The notes beneath the pieces were generated by a model that was not told where the DNA came from, did not search any database, and saw nothing but the letters and a program-made list of their open reading frames with translations. The position numbers were made by a program, and so were the translations under genes. This document shows positions 9,564 through 18,386 of a DNA stretch of 64,000 nt, one piece after another. The stretch is from contig CAYTHO010000002.1 in NCBI GenBank assembly GCA_964437595.1, positions 1 through 64,000 on the forward strand, in the 5' to 3' direction. The stretch comes from DSYU01 sp964437595 (GTDB lineage Bacteria > Chloroflexota > Anaerolineae > Anaerolineales > Anaerolineaceae). Each line of letters opens with the position of its first letter. Position 1 is the stretch's first letter.

Positions 9564-10424
9564 TCACTTTACATATAAGAAACTGGCATCGAACACTTTG
9601 GCTGAATGGGTCAGCCCGCCGATCGAGATGAAATCGACGCCGGTTTCAGCGATCTGGCGCACGGTGGTGAGGTTGACATTGCCCGAGGCTTCCAGCTTCG
9701 CGCGTCCAGCGGTCATTTCAACCGCCTGGCGCATCATATCCGGCGTCATATTGTCCAGCATAATGCGCTCCACACGGCAGGCCAGCGCCCGCGCAACTTC
9801 ATCCAGCGTGCGCGTCTCTACTTCAATTTCCAGGCCACCGGCAGCCGACCGGGCCCGTTCAACAGCCGCCTCCAGGGAGCCGGCAAAGTCGATATGGTTG
9901 TCCTTAATCAGGATCATATCAAACAGGCCAATGCGGTGGTTTTGTCCGCCGCCGCGTTTTACAGACAGCTTGTCGAGCATGCGCAGCCCGGGGGCGGTCT
10001 TGCGGGTATCGAGGATGACGGCTTTGGTCCCGGTCACGATCTCGACGAATTGGTTCGTCAGCGTGGCAATCCCCGACATTCGCCCCAGGAAGTTTAACGC
10101 GGTTCGCTCGCCGGTCAGCAGCGCACGCGCCGGGCCGGTCACCTTTGCCAGTACCTGTCGGTTCTCAACCCGCGCGCCTTCAGATACGCAGGCCTCAAAA
10201 ATGACGCTCTCATCTATTTCATGGTACACTGCCGCCGCTACATCCAGACCAGCAGCCACGCCCGTTTGCTTGGCAATGATTTGGCCTTTCATCAAGGCCC
10301 CTGCTGGCACAATGGCATTCACCGTAACATCACCCGTTCCAATATCTTCATCCAGCGCCCTGCGGATGCAGGCCAGGATTTCAGGGGTGATGGACTCGGT
10401 TGGATTGTTCATGGATTTTCTCAT
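9564..10424 (-). CDS. nadC: Nicotinate-nucleotide pyrophosphorylase (quinolinate phosphoribosyltransferase)
   Basis: A 286-residue NadC that converts quinolinate and PRPP to nicotinate mononucleotide with loss of CO2. The N-terminal segment ALDEDIGTGDVT, the DTRKTAPGLR element, RGGGQNHRIGLFD and the C-terminal ISIGGLTHSA are family hallmarks. An AGGT precedes the ATG at 10424; a second ATG four codons in is possible. It is the first gene of the nad operon, under a good sigma-70-type promoter at 10455-10483. Confidence 0.96.
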   Translation of the reverse strand: MRKSMNNPTESITPEILACIRRALDEDIGTGDVTVNAIVPAGALMKGQIIAKQTGVAAGLDVAAAVYHEIDESVIFEACVSEGARVENRQVLAKVTGPARALLTGERTALNFLGRMSGIATLTNQFVEIVTGTKAVILDTRKTAPGLRMLDKLSVKRGGGQNHRIGLFDMILIKDNHIDFAGSLEAAVERARSAAGGLEIEVETRTLDEVARALACRVERIMLDNMTPDMMRQAVEMTAGRAKLEASGNVNLTTVRQIAETGVDFISIGGLTHSAKVFDASFLYVK

Positions 10425-10454
10425 GGTAAACCTGTCAAAGAATCGAATGGGTTG

Positions 10455-10483
10455 ATTGTAGCCCGTCTCGTGGTTACGGGCAA
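10455..10483 (-). promoter_or_regulatory. Sigma-70-type promoter of the nad operon
   Basis: On the minus strand TTGCCC (complement of 10478-10483) and TACAAT (complement of 10455-10460) are separated by exactly 17 nt. Transcription would begin near 10448, about 24 nt before the nadC start. Confidence 0.7.
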
Positions 10484-10523
10484 GAGTTCAGCGCAATCGA
10501 TGGTTGCCCCACACGGTTCGGTA

Positions 10524-10529
10524 TATAAT
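10524..10529 (+). promoter_or_regulatory. Candidate -10 element (TATAAT) very close to the following start codon
   Basis: A perfect TATAAT at 10524-10529 is followed only 9 nt later by the ATG at 10539. If used, the transcript would start at or within a few bases of the ATG. The only -35 resemblance, TTGCCC at 10504-10509, is too close (14-nt spacer). Confidence 0.45.
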
Positions 10530-10538
10530 GCGCGCATA

Positions 10539-11315
10539 ATGGATAACAGCCCGTTGAAACAAGAAATTGATGCTTTAATCGCTGCGTTAGGCGAGGATCT
10601 CACCATCGCCAGGCCGGCAGCCGAGCGCGAAGTACTGCACAAAATCAAGGCGCTCCTTGATCTGACTCGCGCAGAGCGCACCCGTTCTGCCCATGAGGCC
10701 TGGGAAACGTATCTGCCCTATGCCGCGAAGCGCTGTGATCAATTATCCCGGCTGGAAGAAGGATGGGAAGAGGTTTTGGAGTATTTTTCCAGCGAGAACG
10801 CCCAGTTCTGGCTGGATTACGCCGCCGCGCTGCTGGAAAACAGGGAAATTGCCGCGGTTCCCCATGCGCTTGACCAGATCATCGAAGCAAGCCGGATGAT
10901 GAAGCGTGATCGCATCACCCAGGTGGAGATTTTGTTACAAGCGATCGAGTTCGCCATGGAAATCAACGACAAGAAACGCTCCGTTCAGTTGTATGAAGAG
11001 GCTGAGAAGGTTTATCAAAAGCACCTGGTTAATGGGGCTGAATATACCGGGACGGGCTGGCTGCCGAAGATAAAGAAGATGGGCAAGCAGTTAAGGAGTC
11101 TCGGGGAGAAACTGCGGCGATATTATCATTACGCAGAAAGCGTCAGCATCTCGATCGAGGCGGATTCGGCGGAAGACCTGGAGAGAGTAATTGAATATCT
11201 CCAGCAGAGCCTGGTCGGGAAAGTAAAAATCACCAGGCGCTCGAAAGCCGTAGAGGCCACAGAAAAAACCATTCAGAGCCGCTGCCGGGCGCGCTTGAAA
11301 ATCACATTGGAATAA
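10539..11315 (+). CDS. Protein of unknown function, alpha-helical with C-terminal alpha/beta domain
   Basis: A 258-residue soluble protein that I do not recognise. Residues 1 to ~190 look almost wholly helical and charged, with tetratricopeptide-like spacing (EAWETYLPYAAKRC, ENAQFWLDYAAALLENRE, IEFAMEINDKKRSVQLYEEAEKVYQ). The last ~60 residues have a beta-alpha-beta pattern (SVSISIEADSAEDLERVIEYLQQ then KVKITRR). There is no signal peptide or membrane segment. The start is chosen at 10539 because upstream in-frame codons run through the divergent nadC promoter. No Shine-Dalgarno is visible and a TATAAT lies 9 nt upstream, so translation may be leaderless. It is divergent from nadC and convergent with tal. 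Confidence 0.7.
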   Translation: MDNSPLKQEIDALIAALGEDLTIARPAAEREVLHKIKALLDLTRAERTRSAHEAWETYLPYAAKRCDQLSRLEEGWEEVLEYFSSENAQFWLDYAAALLENREIAAVPHALDQIIEASRMMKRDRITQVEILLQAIEFAMEINDKKRSVQLYEEAEKVYQKHLVNGAEYTGTGWLPKIKKMGKQLRSLGEKLRRYYHYAESVSISIEADSAEDLERVIEYLQQSLVGKVKITRRSKAVEATEKTIQSRCRARLKITLE

Positions 11316-11317
11316 AC

Positions 11318-11356
11318 AAAAAGGCCAGCCCGTTTCTGAGCTTGCCCCTGGATGGC
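11318..11356 (-). terminator. Weak intrinsic terminator of tal
   Basis: Reading the minus strand, GCCA-x-CC can pair with GG-x-TGGC around a long loop, followed directly by CTTTTTG. It lies just after the tal stop codon. The stem is short and imperfect. Confidence 0.35.
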
Positions 11357-11359
11357 ATC

Positions 11360-12490
11360 TTATTTCGCCAGGAACTGCTTTCGCCTGGCATCGATGGTAT
11401 CAATCAGCTCGATGTAGGCATCCGCAAAGGCTTTGACCCCTTCATCCTCTAACTGTTTGGTAACTTCCAAATAGGAGATACCCAGCGTTTTGAGTGCCAC
11501 CATCACTTCTTCGGCGGCAGGCAGGTCGCGTTCCAGGCTGCCCGGGGTTACGACCCCGTGATCGAGGAATGCCGCCAGCGTCTGGGGAGGAACGGTGTTG
11601 ACCGTATCTGGCCCTACCAGTTCTTCCACATACAGCACATCGCTGTACTGCGGATTTTTGGTTCCGGTGGAAGCCCACAACGGGCGCTGAACGCGCGCGC
11701 CGGCGGCCTTGAGCGCCTGGAAGCGCTGCGAGCCAAATACCTTTTTGTAATCAGCATAAGCCAGGCGGGCATTGGCAATTGCGGCTTTGCCCATCAGCAT
11801 GCTTGCCGCACTCGCCTGCGGCCCAGCCGCGGAGATGATCCCGCCCAACTGCTTGTCAATGTTGGTGTCTACCCGCGAAACAAAGAAGGACGCAACCGAG
11901 GCAATTTTATCGACCGGCAGGCCCTTTGCCGTGCGCTGCTCAAGGCCAGATAGGTAAGCATCCATAACCTCGGCATAGCGCTGGATTGAAAAGATCAGGG
12001 TTACATTCACATTTATGCCATCCGCGATCGCGCTGGTCACGGCGGGCAGCCCGGCTTTGGTAGCCGGAATTTTGATCATCAGGTTGGGCCGGGAGACGAG
12101 TGACCACAGCCGCCTGGCCTCCGCCAGCGTACCTGCGGTATCATGCGCCAGCGTAGGGCTAACCTCCAGGCTCACATAGCCATCACCGCCAGCACTCTGC
12201 TGGTAGAGGGGGAGGAACAGATCGGTAGCCGCTTGAATATCTTTGACGGTCAGTTCCCCGTAGATTTCCTCCGCGCTGCAGCCCTTCAAGGCCAGTTTCC
12301 CAAGCGCATCATCGTAATCGCTGGATTTCGCAATAGCGTTCATGAAAATCGTTGGGTTTGAGGTAACCCCACGAATTTCGCCGCGCTGAATCATTCCAGC
12401 CAATTCTCCATTCTTGAGCAGCGCTCGCTGAATATTGTCATACCAGATAGACTGTCCAACTTCGTGAAGTTTTTGACTTGCATTCATCAT
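11360..12490 (-). CDS. tal: Transaldolase
   Basis: A 376-residue transaldolase of the long, actinobacterial/cyanobacterial-like subfamily, which moves a dihydroxyacetone unit between sugar phosphates in the non-oxidative pentose phosphate pathway. N-terminal IWYDNIQRALL and GVTSNPTIF, the Schiff-base lysine in MIKIPATKAG, and FFVSRVDTNID are family signatures. A GAGG ribosome-binding site precedes the ATG pair. It is divergent from pgi; in some related genomes tal and pgi are adjacent or fused, and here they are separate genes. Confidence 0.95.
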   Translation of the reverse strand: MMNASQKLHEVGQSIWYDNIQRALLKNGELAGMIQRGEIRGVTSNPTIFMNAIAKSSDYDDALGKLALKGCSAEEIYGELTVKDIQAATDLFLPLYQQSAGGDGYVSLEVSPTLAHDTAGTLAEARRLWSLVSRPNLMIKIPATKAGLPAVTSAIADGINVNVTLIFSIQRYAEVMDAYLSGLEQRTAKGLPVDKIASVASFFVSRVDTNIDKQLGGIISAAGPQASAASMLMGKAAIANARLAYADYKKVFGSQRFQALKAAGARVQRPLWASTGTKNPQYSDVLYVEELVGPDTVNTVPPQTLAAFLDHGVVTPGSLERDLPAAEEVMVALKTLGISYLEVTKQLEDEGVKAFADAYIELIDTIDARRKQFLAK

Positions 12491-12528
12491 ATTATCCTCG
12501 TTGATTGAGAGAATTTTTCAATGATTAC

Positions 12529-12573
12529 ATAATGGTGATTACCTCCATTATACCGGAGGATGCGCATTCACAA
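12529..12573 (-). promoter_or_regulatory. tal promoter with overlapping inverted repeat
   Basis: On the minus strand a TATAAT -10 (complement of 12547-12552) lies upstream of tal, with TTGTGA (complement of 12568-12573) as a poor -35 at 15 nt. An inverted repeat ATAATGG-N9-CCATTAT (12529-12551) overlaps the -10 and the start region, the usual place for a repressor site. Confidence 0.5.
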
Positions 12574-12970
12574 CATAGAAGAGCTTCCTCACACCCAAGT
12601 GCAGCTTTCCCGCAATCTCCCCTGTGGGGGATAGTAAACACATTTACTTGCCACTCAAGTGTAGTGTAGTGTAGTAATATACCCCCCCCATACCCCGCCC
12701 CCTGATTTCCGCTTCCTCTTGCGTCTCACAATTCCGGATCGCTGGCTGCGCACGGGGAGAATTTAGCCAAAATTGTAAGCCGCGAAATGGAATACTGGAA
12801 TTACAATAATAGGTGTGCGAGCCTGTACTTGGTGTTCGAGGCTGTATTGCCAGCCTGGCGCAGCCACCACCGCGGATAGGAAGCCGCTTGAAATCACCTG
12901 CGAGTATCTAACAGCAGAGAATAAAGTAGCATCCTGTTCCATAATGGGTCGCACAAAACCAATTGATTCA
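12574..12970. other. Intergenic region between tal and pgi
   Basis: About 400 nt with no convincing gene. It holds a short tandem repeat (12659-12676), a run of eight C (12682-12689) and some inverted-repeat-poor sequence. A 63-codon open frame on the minus strand (12763-12954) has no ribosome-binding site or recognisable product and I do not accept it. A pgi promoter should lie here but I could not identify one clearly. Confidence 0.5.
12659..12676. repeat. Short tandem repeat (AGTGT)x3 plus AGT
   Basis: Three exact copies of the 5-nt unit AGTGT followed by a partial copy, 6 nt before a run of eight C. Such tracts can vary in length by slippage. Confidence 0.8.
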
Positions 12971-12986
12971 AAATAGGAGAATGATT

Positions 12987-14642
12987 ATGCCCCGGCTTGA
13001 AGAAACATCCGCCTGGCAGGCCTTGATCCAGCACCAACAAGAGATCAAAGATGTGCATATGCGGGATCTTTTTGCTCGTGACTCAGAACGTTTTTCACGC
13101 TTTTCATTGCGCTTTGAAGATATCCTGTTTGACTTTTCGAAGAACCGTATCACGGAGAAAACACTGTCCTTGTTGATCGAATTGGCCAACCAGGCGAACT
13201 TGAGGCATAAAATCAAAGCCATGTTCACTGGACAGAAGATCAACACAACTGAAAACCGGTCTGTGCTCCACGTGGCGCTGCGCAATCGTTCCAATACCCC
13301 TATTTTTGAAGATGGCAAAGATGTGATGCCAGAAGTCAATCAGGTACTGGAACAAATGCGCGCTTTTAGCCAAGCCGTTCGTTCTGGCGAATGGAAAGGC
13401 TACACCGGAAAGTCCATTACCGATGTGGTCAATATCGGTATCGGCGGCTCGGACCTGGGCCCCAAAATGGTTTGCGAGGCGCTGAAGCCTTATGGCAAAC
13501 CGGACCTGCATATGCACTTTGTTTCCAATGTGGACAGCACCGACCTGGTTGAGACCATCAAATACCTCAACCCCGAAACAACGTTGTTCTTGGTAGCCTC
13601 CAAAACCTTTACAACGCAAGAGACCATGACGAATGCGCACTCGGCCCGCGAGTGGTTCCTGGAACAGGTAAAAGATGAAAGCGCGATTGCCAAACATTTC
13701 GCCGCGCTGTCAACCAACACAGAAGCAGTCGCAAAATTCGGGATCGACACGAAGAATATGTTTGCGTTCTGGGATTGGGTTGGCGGGCGATACTCGCTTT
13801 GGTCAGCCATCGGTCTCTCCATTGCGATTTTCATCGGCATGGAGAACTTCGAAAAGCTGCTTACCGGCGCGCACAAGGCAGACCAGCACTTCCGGAACAC
13901 GGATTTCAAAAAGAACATCCCGGTGATTATGGGCTTGCTCGGCATCTGGTATAACAATTTCTTCGATGCCCAGTCTCATGCCATCCTGCCTTATGATGAA
14001 TACCTCGTTCACTTCCCGGCCTATTTCCAGCAGGGAGATATGGAAAGCAATGGGAAGAGCGTTTCGCGAGAAGGTGAATGGATTAAGACTTACCAGACCG
14101 GCCCGGTGATTTGGGGACAGGTTGGCACCAACGGGCAGCATGCCTTCTACCAGTTGATCCATCAGGGCACCAAGCTGATCCCTTGCGATTTCCTGGCTGC
14201 GGTGCACAGCCACAATCCGCTGGGCCAGCATGACATCATCTTGCTGTCCAACTTCCTGGCCCAAACCGAAGCATTGATGAAAGGCAAGACCCCTGACGAG
14301 GTTCGGGCAGAGCTTACCGCCGCGGGCTATTCCAAAGAACAGATGGACCTGCTCGTGCCCGCCAAAACCTTCCCAGGCAACCGTCCAACCAACTCTTTCC
14401 TTTACCCAAAGTTGACCCCAGAGGTGCTCGGTTCGCTGATTGCCCTGTATGAACACAAGATTTTCACCCAGGGTGTGATCTGGAATATCAATTCCTTTGA
14501 TCAAATGGGCGTAGAGCTGGGCAAGCAGCTGGCAAATAAGATCCTGCCCGAATTAGCTGGTAAAGGTCCCGTCACCAACCACGACTCTTCCACGAACGGG
14601 CTTATACACGCGATTAAAGAAATGGACATCATTGAAGAATAG
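12987..14642 (+). CDS. pgi: Glucose-6-phosphate isomerase
   Basis: A 551-residue isomerase interconverting glucose 6-phosphate and fructose 6-phosphate. The GIGGSDLGPKMV sugar-phosphate motif, FLVASKTFTTQETMTNA, WDWVGGRYSLWSAIGLS and the C-terminal WNINSFDQMGVELGK are classical Pgi signatures, and the length equals the enterobacterial type. I chose the ATG at 12987, six nt after AGGAGA; an ATG at 12981 directly abuts that site. It feeds the glycolytic and pentose phosphate pools together with the divergent tal. Confidence 0.97.
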   Translation: MPRLEETSAWQALIQHQQEIKDVHMRDLFARDSERFSRFSLRFEDILFDFSKNRITEKTLSLLIELANQANLRHKIKAMFTGQKINTTENRSVLHVALRNRSNTPIFEDGKDVMPEVNQVLEQMRAFSQAVRSGEWKGYTGKSITDVVNIGIGGSDLGPKMVCEALKPYGKPDLHMHFVSNVDSTDLVETIKYLNPETTLFLVASKTFTTQETMTNAHSAREWFLEQVKDESAIAKHFAALSTNTEAVAKFGIDTKNMFAFWDWVGGRYSLWSAIGLSIAIFIGMENFEKLLTGAHKADQHFRNTDFKKNIPVIMGLLGIWYNNFFDAQSHAILPYDEYLVHFPAYFQQGDMESNGKSVSREGEWIKTYQTGPVIWGQVGTNGQHAFYQLIHQGTKLIPCDFLAAVHSHNPLGQHDIILLSNFLAQTEALMKGKTPDEVRAELTAAGYSKEQMDLLVPAKTFPGNRPTNSFLYPKLTPEVLGSLIALYEHKIFTQGVIWNINSFDQMGVELGKQLANKILPELAGKGPVTNHDSSTNGLIHAIKEMDIIEE

Positions 14643-14674
14643 ACAGGCGCAGCCAAACGCCCTTTTGTAGAATA

Positions 14675-15622
14675 TTATCGTATGCGTTCGATCGTTACCT
14701 GCAAATGTAACGCTTCGATACGCTGGCGCGAGCCAACTCCCGTTCCATCCTGGCTGGCGGCTGCCGCGCCGCAGGCTACACCCCAGCCCAGCGCTTCAGG
14801 CAGGTCAAAGGATTGGTTCATTGCCCAAACTACTCCACCAACCAGCGCATCCCCGGCGCCAATGGGGTTCCTCTCCTCGATCGTTGGGCTGCGCGCCATC
14901 CAGGCGCCCTGCCCTGTGTACAGCAAGGCTCCTGAGCCGCCAGATGAGATGATTACATTTTCGGGGCCGATTGCCTTGATGGCAGCCGCGCAAGCGATCA
15001 GTTCAGACTGCGTTCCCTCTTTGCCAGTTTCCAGCAGTTGACCGGTGAGGAGCTGAGCTTCAGTAAGATTGGGTTTCACCAGGGTTGGTCTGGCTGTGCA
15101 GCCCAGGCGCAGCGCTTCACCGCTGGTATCCAGAATAGCATACGCCCGCGCCGTATTGACAATGCCAATGGCGCGGGCGTAAAAATCATCCGGGATGCCC
15201 GGCGGCAGGCTGCCTGACATGACCCACCAGTCCCCTGCCTGAGTTCGTGCTTCGATATTCCGCAGAATTTCGGATTGCTTTTCAGGAAGAATAACAGGGC
15301 CGCTTTCATTGACTTTGATGGAATGACCATGCGCCGGAGTGACGATACTGACATTGGTACGGGTTTCGTCCGGCACCCACACAAAGTCCGTCGGGATACC
15401 CAGGGCCGCGAGACCATCGCGGAGCATCTCACCGGTCCGCCCACCTAATAGAGCCACGGCAGTGCTGGCGGTCCCCATCTCCTGGAGAAGGCGCGAAACA
15501 TTGAACCCTTTTCCGCCAACATCGACCCTGGATTCAACTGCCCGAAGTACCGTATCAAAGGTCAGGTCAGGAACGGTCAGCTCGCGGTCCACCGCCGGGT
15601 TGAGAGTGAGGGTATAAATCAC
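14675..15622 (-). CDS. PfkB-family sugar-phosphate kinase (1-phosphofructokinase/tagatose-6-phosphate kinase type)
   Basis: A 315-residue kinase of the LacC/FruK branch. It begins VIYTLTLNPAVD, contains GGKGFNVSRLL near residue 40, a PNLTEAQ segment and the C-terminal NPIGAGDALVGG loop with the catalytic Asp. I place the start at the GTG at 15622, which overlaps the stop of the upstream PHP gene by four nt (GTGA); longer versions reach back into that gene. It is the last gene of the sugar operon and ends 32 nt from the convergent pgi. The exact phosphorylated sugar is not settled by sequence. Confidence 0.88.
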   Translation of the reverse strand: MIYTLTLNPAVDRELTVPDLTFDTVLRAVESRVDVGGKGFNVSRLLQEMGTASTAVALLGGRTGEMLRDGLAALGIPTDFVWVPDETRTNVSIVTPAHGHSIKVNESGPVILPEKQSEILRNIEARTQAGDWWVMSGSLPPGIPDDFYARAIGIVNTARAYAILDTSGEALRLGCTARPTLVKPNLTEAQLLTGQLLETGKEGTQSELIACAAAIKAIGPENVIISSGGSGALLYTGQGAWMARSPTIEERNPIGAGDALVGGVVWAMNQSFDLPEALGWGVACGAAAASQDGTGVGSRQRIEALHLQVTIERIR

Positions 15623-16935
15623 GGTTGATCGAAGTAAATCGGGTTCGACAGCAGCGCCGGAAGCATGGGCACCCCCGGCAGGAATGCGCGCCATATCTCA
15701 ACACGGGCAAAGCCCGGCCCATCGAGATCATAAGAGATCTGGAAACGGCCCGTGGAAGGGGCTTCGAAAACAGTCGTACTGCCCGCCGCCGTAACTACTC
15801 GCACAGCATCCCCGGCATGCAGATCACCCGCATTCACCTGAACGGTGCGGGTCACGGGCCAGTGCACTGTATCGCCCATAATCGCATCCCCGGCGGTGAA
15901 GGAAAGCGATGGGCCATTGGGCGCAAAGGTGATGTAGGAATGACCCTGCTTCAGGGCAGTCAGAATATCGCTGATTCCTGGAGACAGGGCATAGACGCAG
16001 GTGGTCGGCCCGCCGAGGAATAGAAAAGGCGTATCGCGGTGAAAATCGCTGCCGCCGCAGATGGGGGTCTTCTTCCCAGCCGCAAGCAGGCTCTGCCACA
16101 CAGCAACCGTCCGCAGATTTGGTTCCCGCATGGGGCCATTCCACACTTCCAGGCAGTCAAAGGGAAAGCTGTTCATATCGAACTGAAAAGCGTACGGCGC
16201 TTCCAGCGGGTGATTGAGCGTGATCAATGCCCCGCGCTCTCTTGCTGAGTCAAACCGGGCGCGAGCTTCTTCGGGTGTACTGGTAAAAAAAGGGCCATCA
16301 TAAGGCTGGTCGATGCCCAGAAAGTTGGCATGCCCCTGGTAATGCGTCCACTCCACGCCGGGGATCATGGTCAGGCCGGGAATATGCGGCAGCGCATCCC
16401 TGGTCACCATCTGATTGTGGTCGGTAATGGCCAGGAAATCCAGCCCATGACGCAAAGCGCGCCAGCCAAGCTCTTCGGCTGTAAGCACACCATCGGATGC
16501 CATGGTGTGGGTATGCAAATCGCCTTTGAACAGGCGCAGGCGCTTAGGGATAAACTCAAGTTCATAGGTAACCTGAACGCCCTCGGAAGCAATCTTGTAA
16601 GCCCCCACCAGGATCTGCCATTCTCCGGCAGCCAGGCGTACAGGTCGGTAACCAGGTGTTGCCTCTATCTCGCTGATCCAGATATCGGTCTTATCTGAGC
16701 CAGAAGCGCCTACCTGCTTGCCGTCCGGCGCAACCAGGCCCAGGTCGATAATATTCACCTCACGGTGTAAAAAAAATGTACCACTTTCATGGGTTGATTC
16801 GGCCTCCTGGTGGCGCTCATAGCAATAAGTAAGATGCAGGCGTTCCGTATCTGCCGGCATGGTAAAAGGGAGCGTGAAATAGGTTCCCGCCCGATCAGGC
16901 TCAATAAAGAACTGCAAGGACAGCTTAGTTTGCAT
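15619..16935 (-). CDS. PHP-domain metal-dependent phosphoesterase, CehA/McbA family
   Basis: A 438-residue protein. The first ~140 residues are beta-rich. A PHP domain begins at KGDLHTHTMASDG (about residue 137), with the metal-binding HxH, AITDHNQM, a further His in PGVEWTHYQGHANFLG and the C-terminal GGSDFHRD. The final ~100 residues are again beta-structured. PHP proteins hydrolyse phosphoesters or related bonds with two or three metals. It is 14 nt downstream of the GPH transporter and overlaps the PfkB gene, which suggests processing of an imported sugar derivative. A GGAG precedes the ATG. Confidence 0.88.
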   Translation of the reverse strand: MQTKLSLQFFIEPDRAGTYFTLPFTMPADTERLHLTYCYERHQEAESTHESGTFFLHREVNIIDLGLVAPDGKQVGASGSDKTDIWISEIEATPGYRPVRLAAGEWQILVGAYKIASEGVQVTYELEFIPKRLRLFKGDLHTHTMASDGVLTAEELGWRALRHGLDFLAITDHNQMVTRDALPHIPGLTMIPGVEWTHYQGHANFLGIDQPYDGPFFTSTPEEARARFDSARERGALITLNHPLEAPYAFQFDMNSFPFDCLEVWNGPMREPNLRTVAVWQSLLAAGKKTPICGGSDFHRDTPFLFLGGPTTCVYALSPGISDILTALKQGHSYITFAPNGPSLSFTAGDAIMGDTVHWPVTRTVQVNAGDLHAGDAVRVVTAAGSTTVFEAPSTGRFQISYDLDGPGFARVEIWRAFLPGVPMLPALLSNPIYFDQP

Positions 16936-16949
16936 GGTTTATCTCCGCC

Positions 16950-18248
16950 TCAGGCTGTTTCCAACGCATCTGGAGCCTGGTCATTTTTGCGGAAGTCGAT
17001 AAAGAACGAGAAGGCAAAACTAATCACCATCAGTGCTGGAGGAAATACAGTCAGCAAGAACCGGGCGGCATTGTCCGGCTGCGGTCCAGGTTCCAGGCCG
17101 CTTTTAAAACCAAACCATGCGGAAACCAGGAATAAGGCCGAGCTGGTGAACAACCCGTTAAGCCGGTTCATGAAACCCATGGCACTTGAAATAATCCCTT
17201 CCCGACGCATGTTGTGTTTCTGGGTATCCTCATCCATGATTTTTGCGCCGATCAGATCCATTGTCGTGAGTACTCCAGCGTAACTAAAACCAACCAGTGC
17301 GCCGCCGAGCAGCGCCGTCACCAGCGAATTGGCAAAAAACATGGGAATAAAGGCCACTGCCAGGCATAACAAGGCTGCCCGCCAGACAGGAATTAGCCCA
17401 AACTTGCGCACCAGTCTGGCCCAAATCGCAACACAGGCAATCGATACCAGCAGTACCGAGGCAAACAAGTACGTGGTTTCGTTATCCGGGATCTTCAAAG
17501 CGTATTTGGTAAAGAAGGGCATGGCAATCAACACCAGTGACATGGTTGCACTGTAGAAAGCATTGGCCAGGCCTGCCATCCAAAATTTCTTGTTGGTCAG
17601 CAGGCTCAAAATGCTGTCCCACAGGGGTGGTTTTGCTTCCTGGCTGGTAATGCCTACTTCACGGCTGGTGAAAGTCATGTATAAAATCACCGCGCCGCCC
17701 AGAATGCCATAAATGACCGCCGTCATCTGGAAACCGATAGCGCTGGTCACCATGGGGGTTAGCGCAATGCTGATAATCATCGCGACAAGTTGAAAAGCCT
17801 GGCGCAGGGCGTTGGTGCTGGCCCGGCTGGCATCACTGCGGAACAATTCTGGAAACAGCGCGCCATAATTGGCGTTAATCACCGAATCGAGCGTTCCGGC
17901 TAGAATGTAAAACAGCATCGCGTAAGCAAACAGCGCATTACCAGCCAAAAACGCCGGGGTGCTGTAAAAGGCGATAAAGCACAACACCAGCAGCGGCGCG
18001 CCAATCACCAGCCAGGGCCGCCGGCGGCCCCACTGCGAGCGTGTCCGGTCAGACAGAAAGCCATAAACCGGGTTGTCAATGGCATCGATGAAAGTATAAA
18101 TGAGCAAAATTACGCCGAACTGAACCATGGTCAAACCCAGGTTATCTACGTAAAATTTCACAGCATAGGCTTTCAACATATTGATGGGGATCGATGTACC
18201 GAACATGCCAATCGCGTAATTGAAAGACTTCCACCGAGATTCGATCAT
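16950..18248 (-). CDS. GPH-family (glycoside-pentoside-hexuronide) cation:sugar symporter
   Basis: A 432-residue MFS-type carrier with about 12 membrane segments. The N-terminal FYVDNLGLTMVQFG and DAIDNPVYGFLSDRTRSQWGRRRPW motif is characteristic of MelB-like GPH transporters. It is the first gene of a minus-strand operon with a PHP phosphoesterase and a PfkB kinase, so it probably imports a glycoside with Na+ or H+. The substrate is unknown. The region upstream holds the aroF promoter on the other strand. Confidence 0.9.
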   Translation of the reverse strand: MIESRWKSFNYAIGMFGTSIPINMLKAYAVKFYVDNLGLTMVQFGVILLIYTFIDAIDNPVYGFLSDRTRSQWGRRRPWLVIGAPLLVLCFIAFYSTPAFLAGNALFAYAMLFYILAGTLDSVINANYGALFPELFRSDASRASTNALRQAFQLVAMIISIALTPMVTSAIGFQMTAVIYGILGGAVILYMTFTSREVGITSQEAKPPLWDSILSLLTNKKFWMAGLANAFYSATMSLVLIAMPFFTKYALKIPDNETTYLFASVLLVSIACVAIWARLVRKFGLIPVWRAALLCLAVAFIPMFFANSLVTALLGGALVGFSYAGVLTTMDLIGAKIMDEDTQKHNMRREGIISSAMGFMNRLNGLFTSSALFLVSAWFGFKSGLEPGPQPDNAARFLLTVFPPALMVISFAFSFFIDFRKNDQAPDALETA

Positions 18249-18386
18249 GAGCTGATACCTCCTGAAAGGTTAGTACAGTAGATACTTCTTCGCGACCTTT
18301 CCACACCGAATTTTCCACAGTCTCTCCTATTATCGCAAATAACCGGGCAGCATACAGCCAGAAATCGGTTATTTTCTTCGGAGTAA

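Noticed and set aside
9370..10455. 361-codon open frame antisense to nadC and the start of nadA
   Set aside because: The opposite strand encodes well-conserved NadC and NadA; the antisense product has low-complexity Ser/Arg/Ala composition and no ribosome-binding site.
10221..10538. N-terminal extension of the unknown gene to 10221
   Set aside because: It runs antisense through the nadC 5' end and its promoter; the extra residues have no protein-like pattern.
12763..12954. 63-codon minus-strand open frame between tal and pgi
   Set aside because: No ribosome-binding site and no recognisable protein features.
14646..14666. Terminator after pgi (GGCG...CGCC followed by CTTTT)
   Set aside because: A 4-bp stem with an 8-nt loop is not convincing.
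15623..15694. N-terminal extension of the PfkB kinase to 15694
   Set aside because: These codons lie inside the PHP gene; the GTG at 15622 gives the normal family N-terminus and a GTGA overlap.
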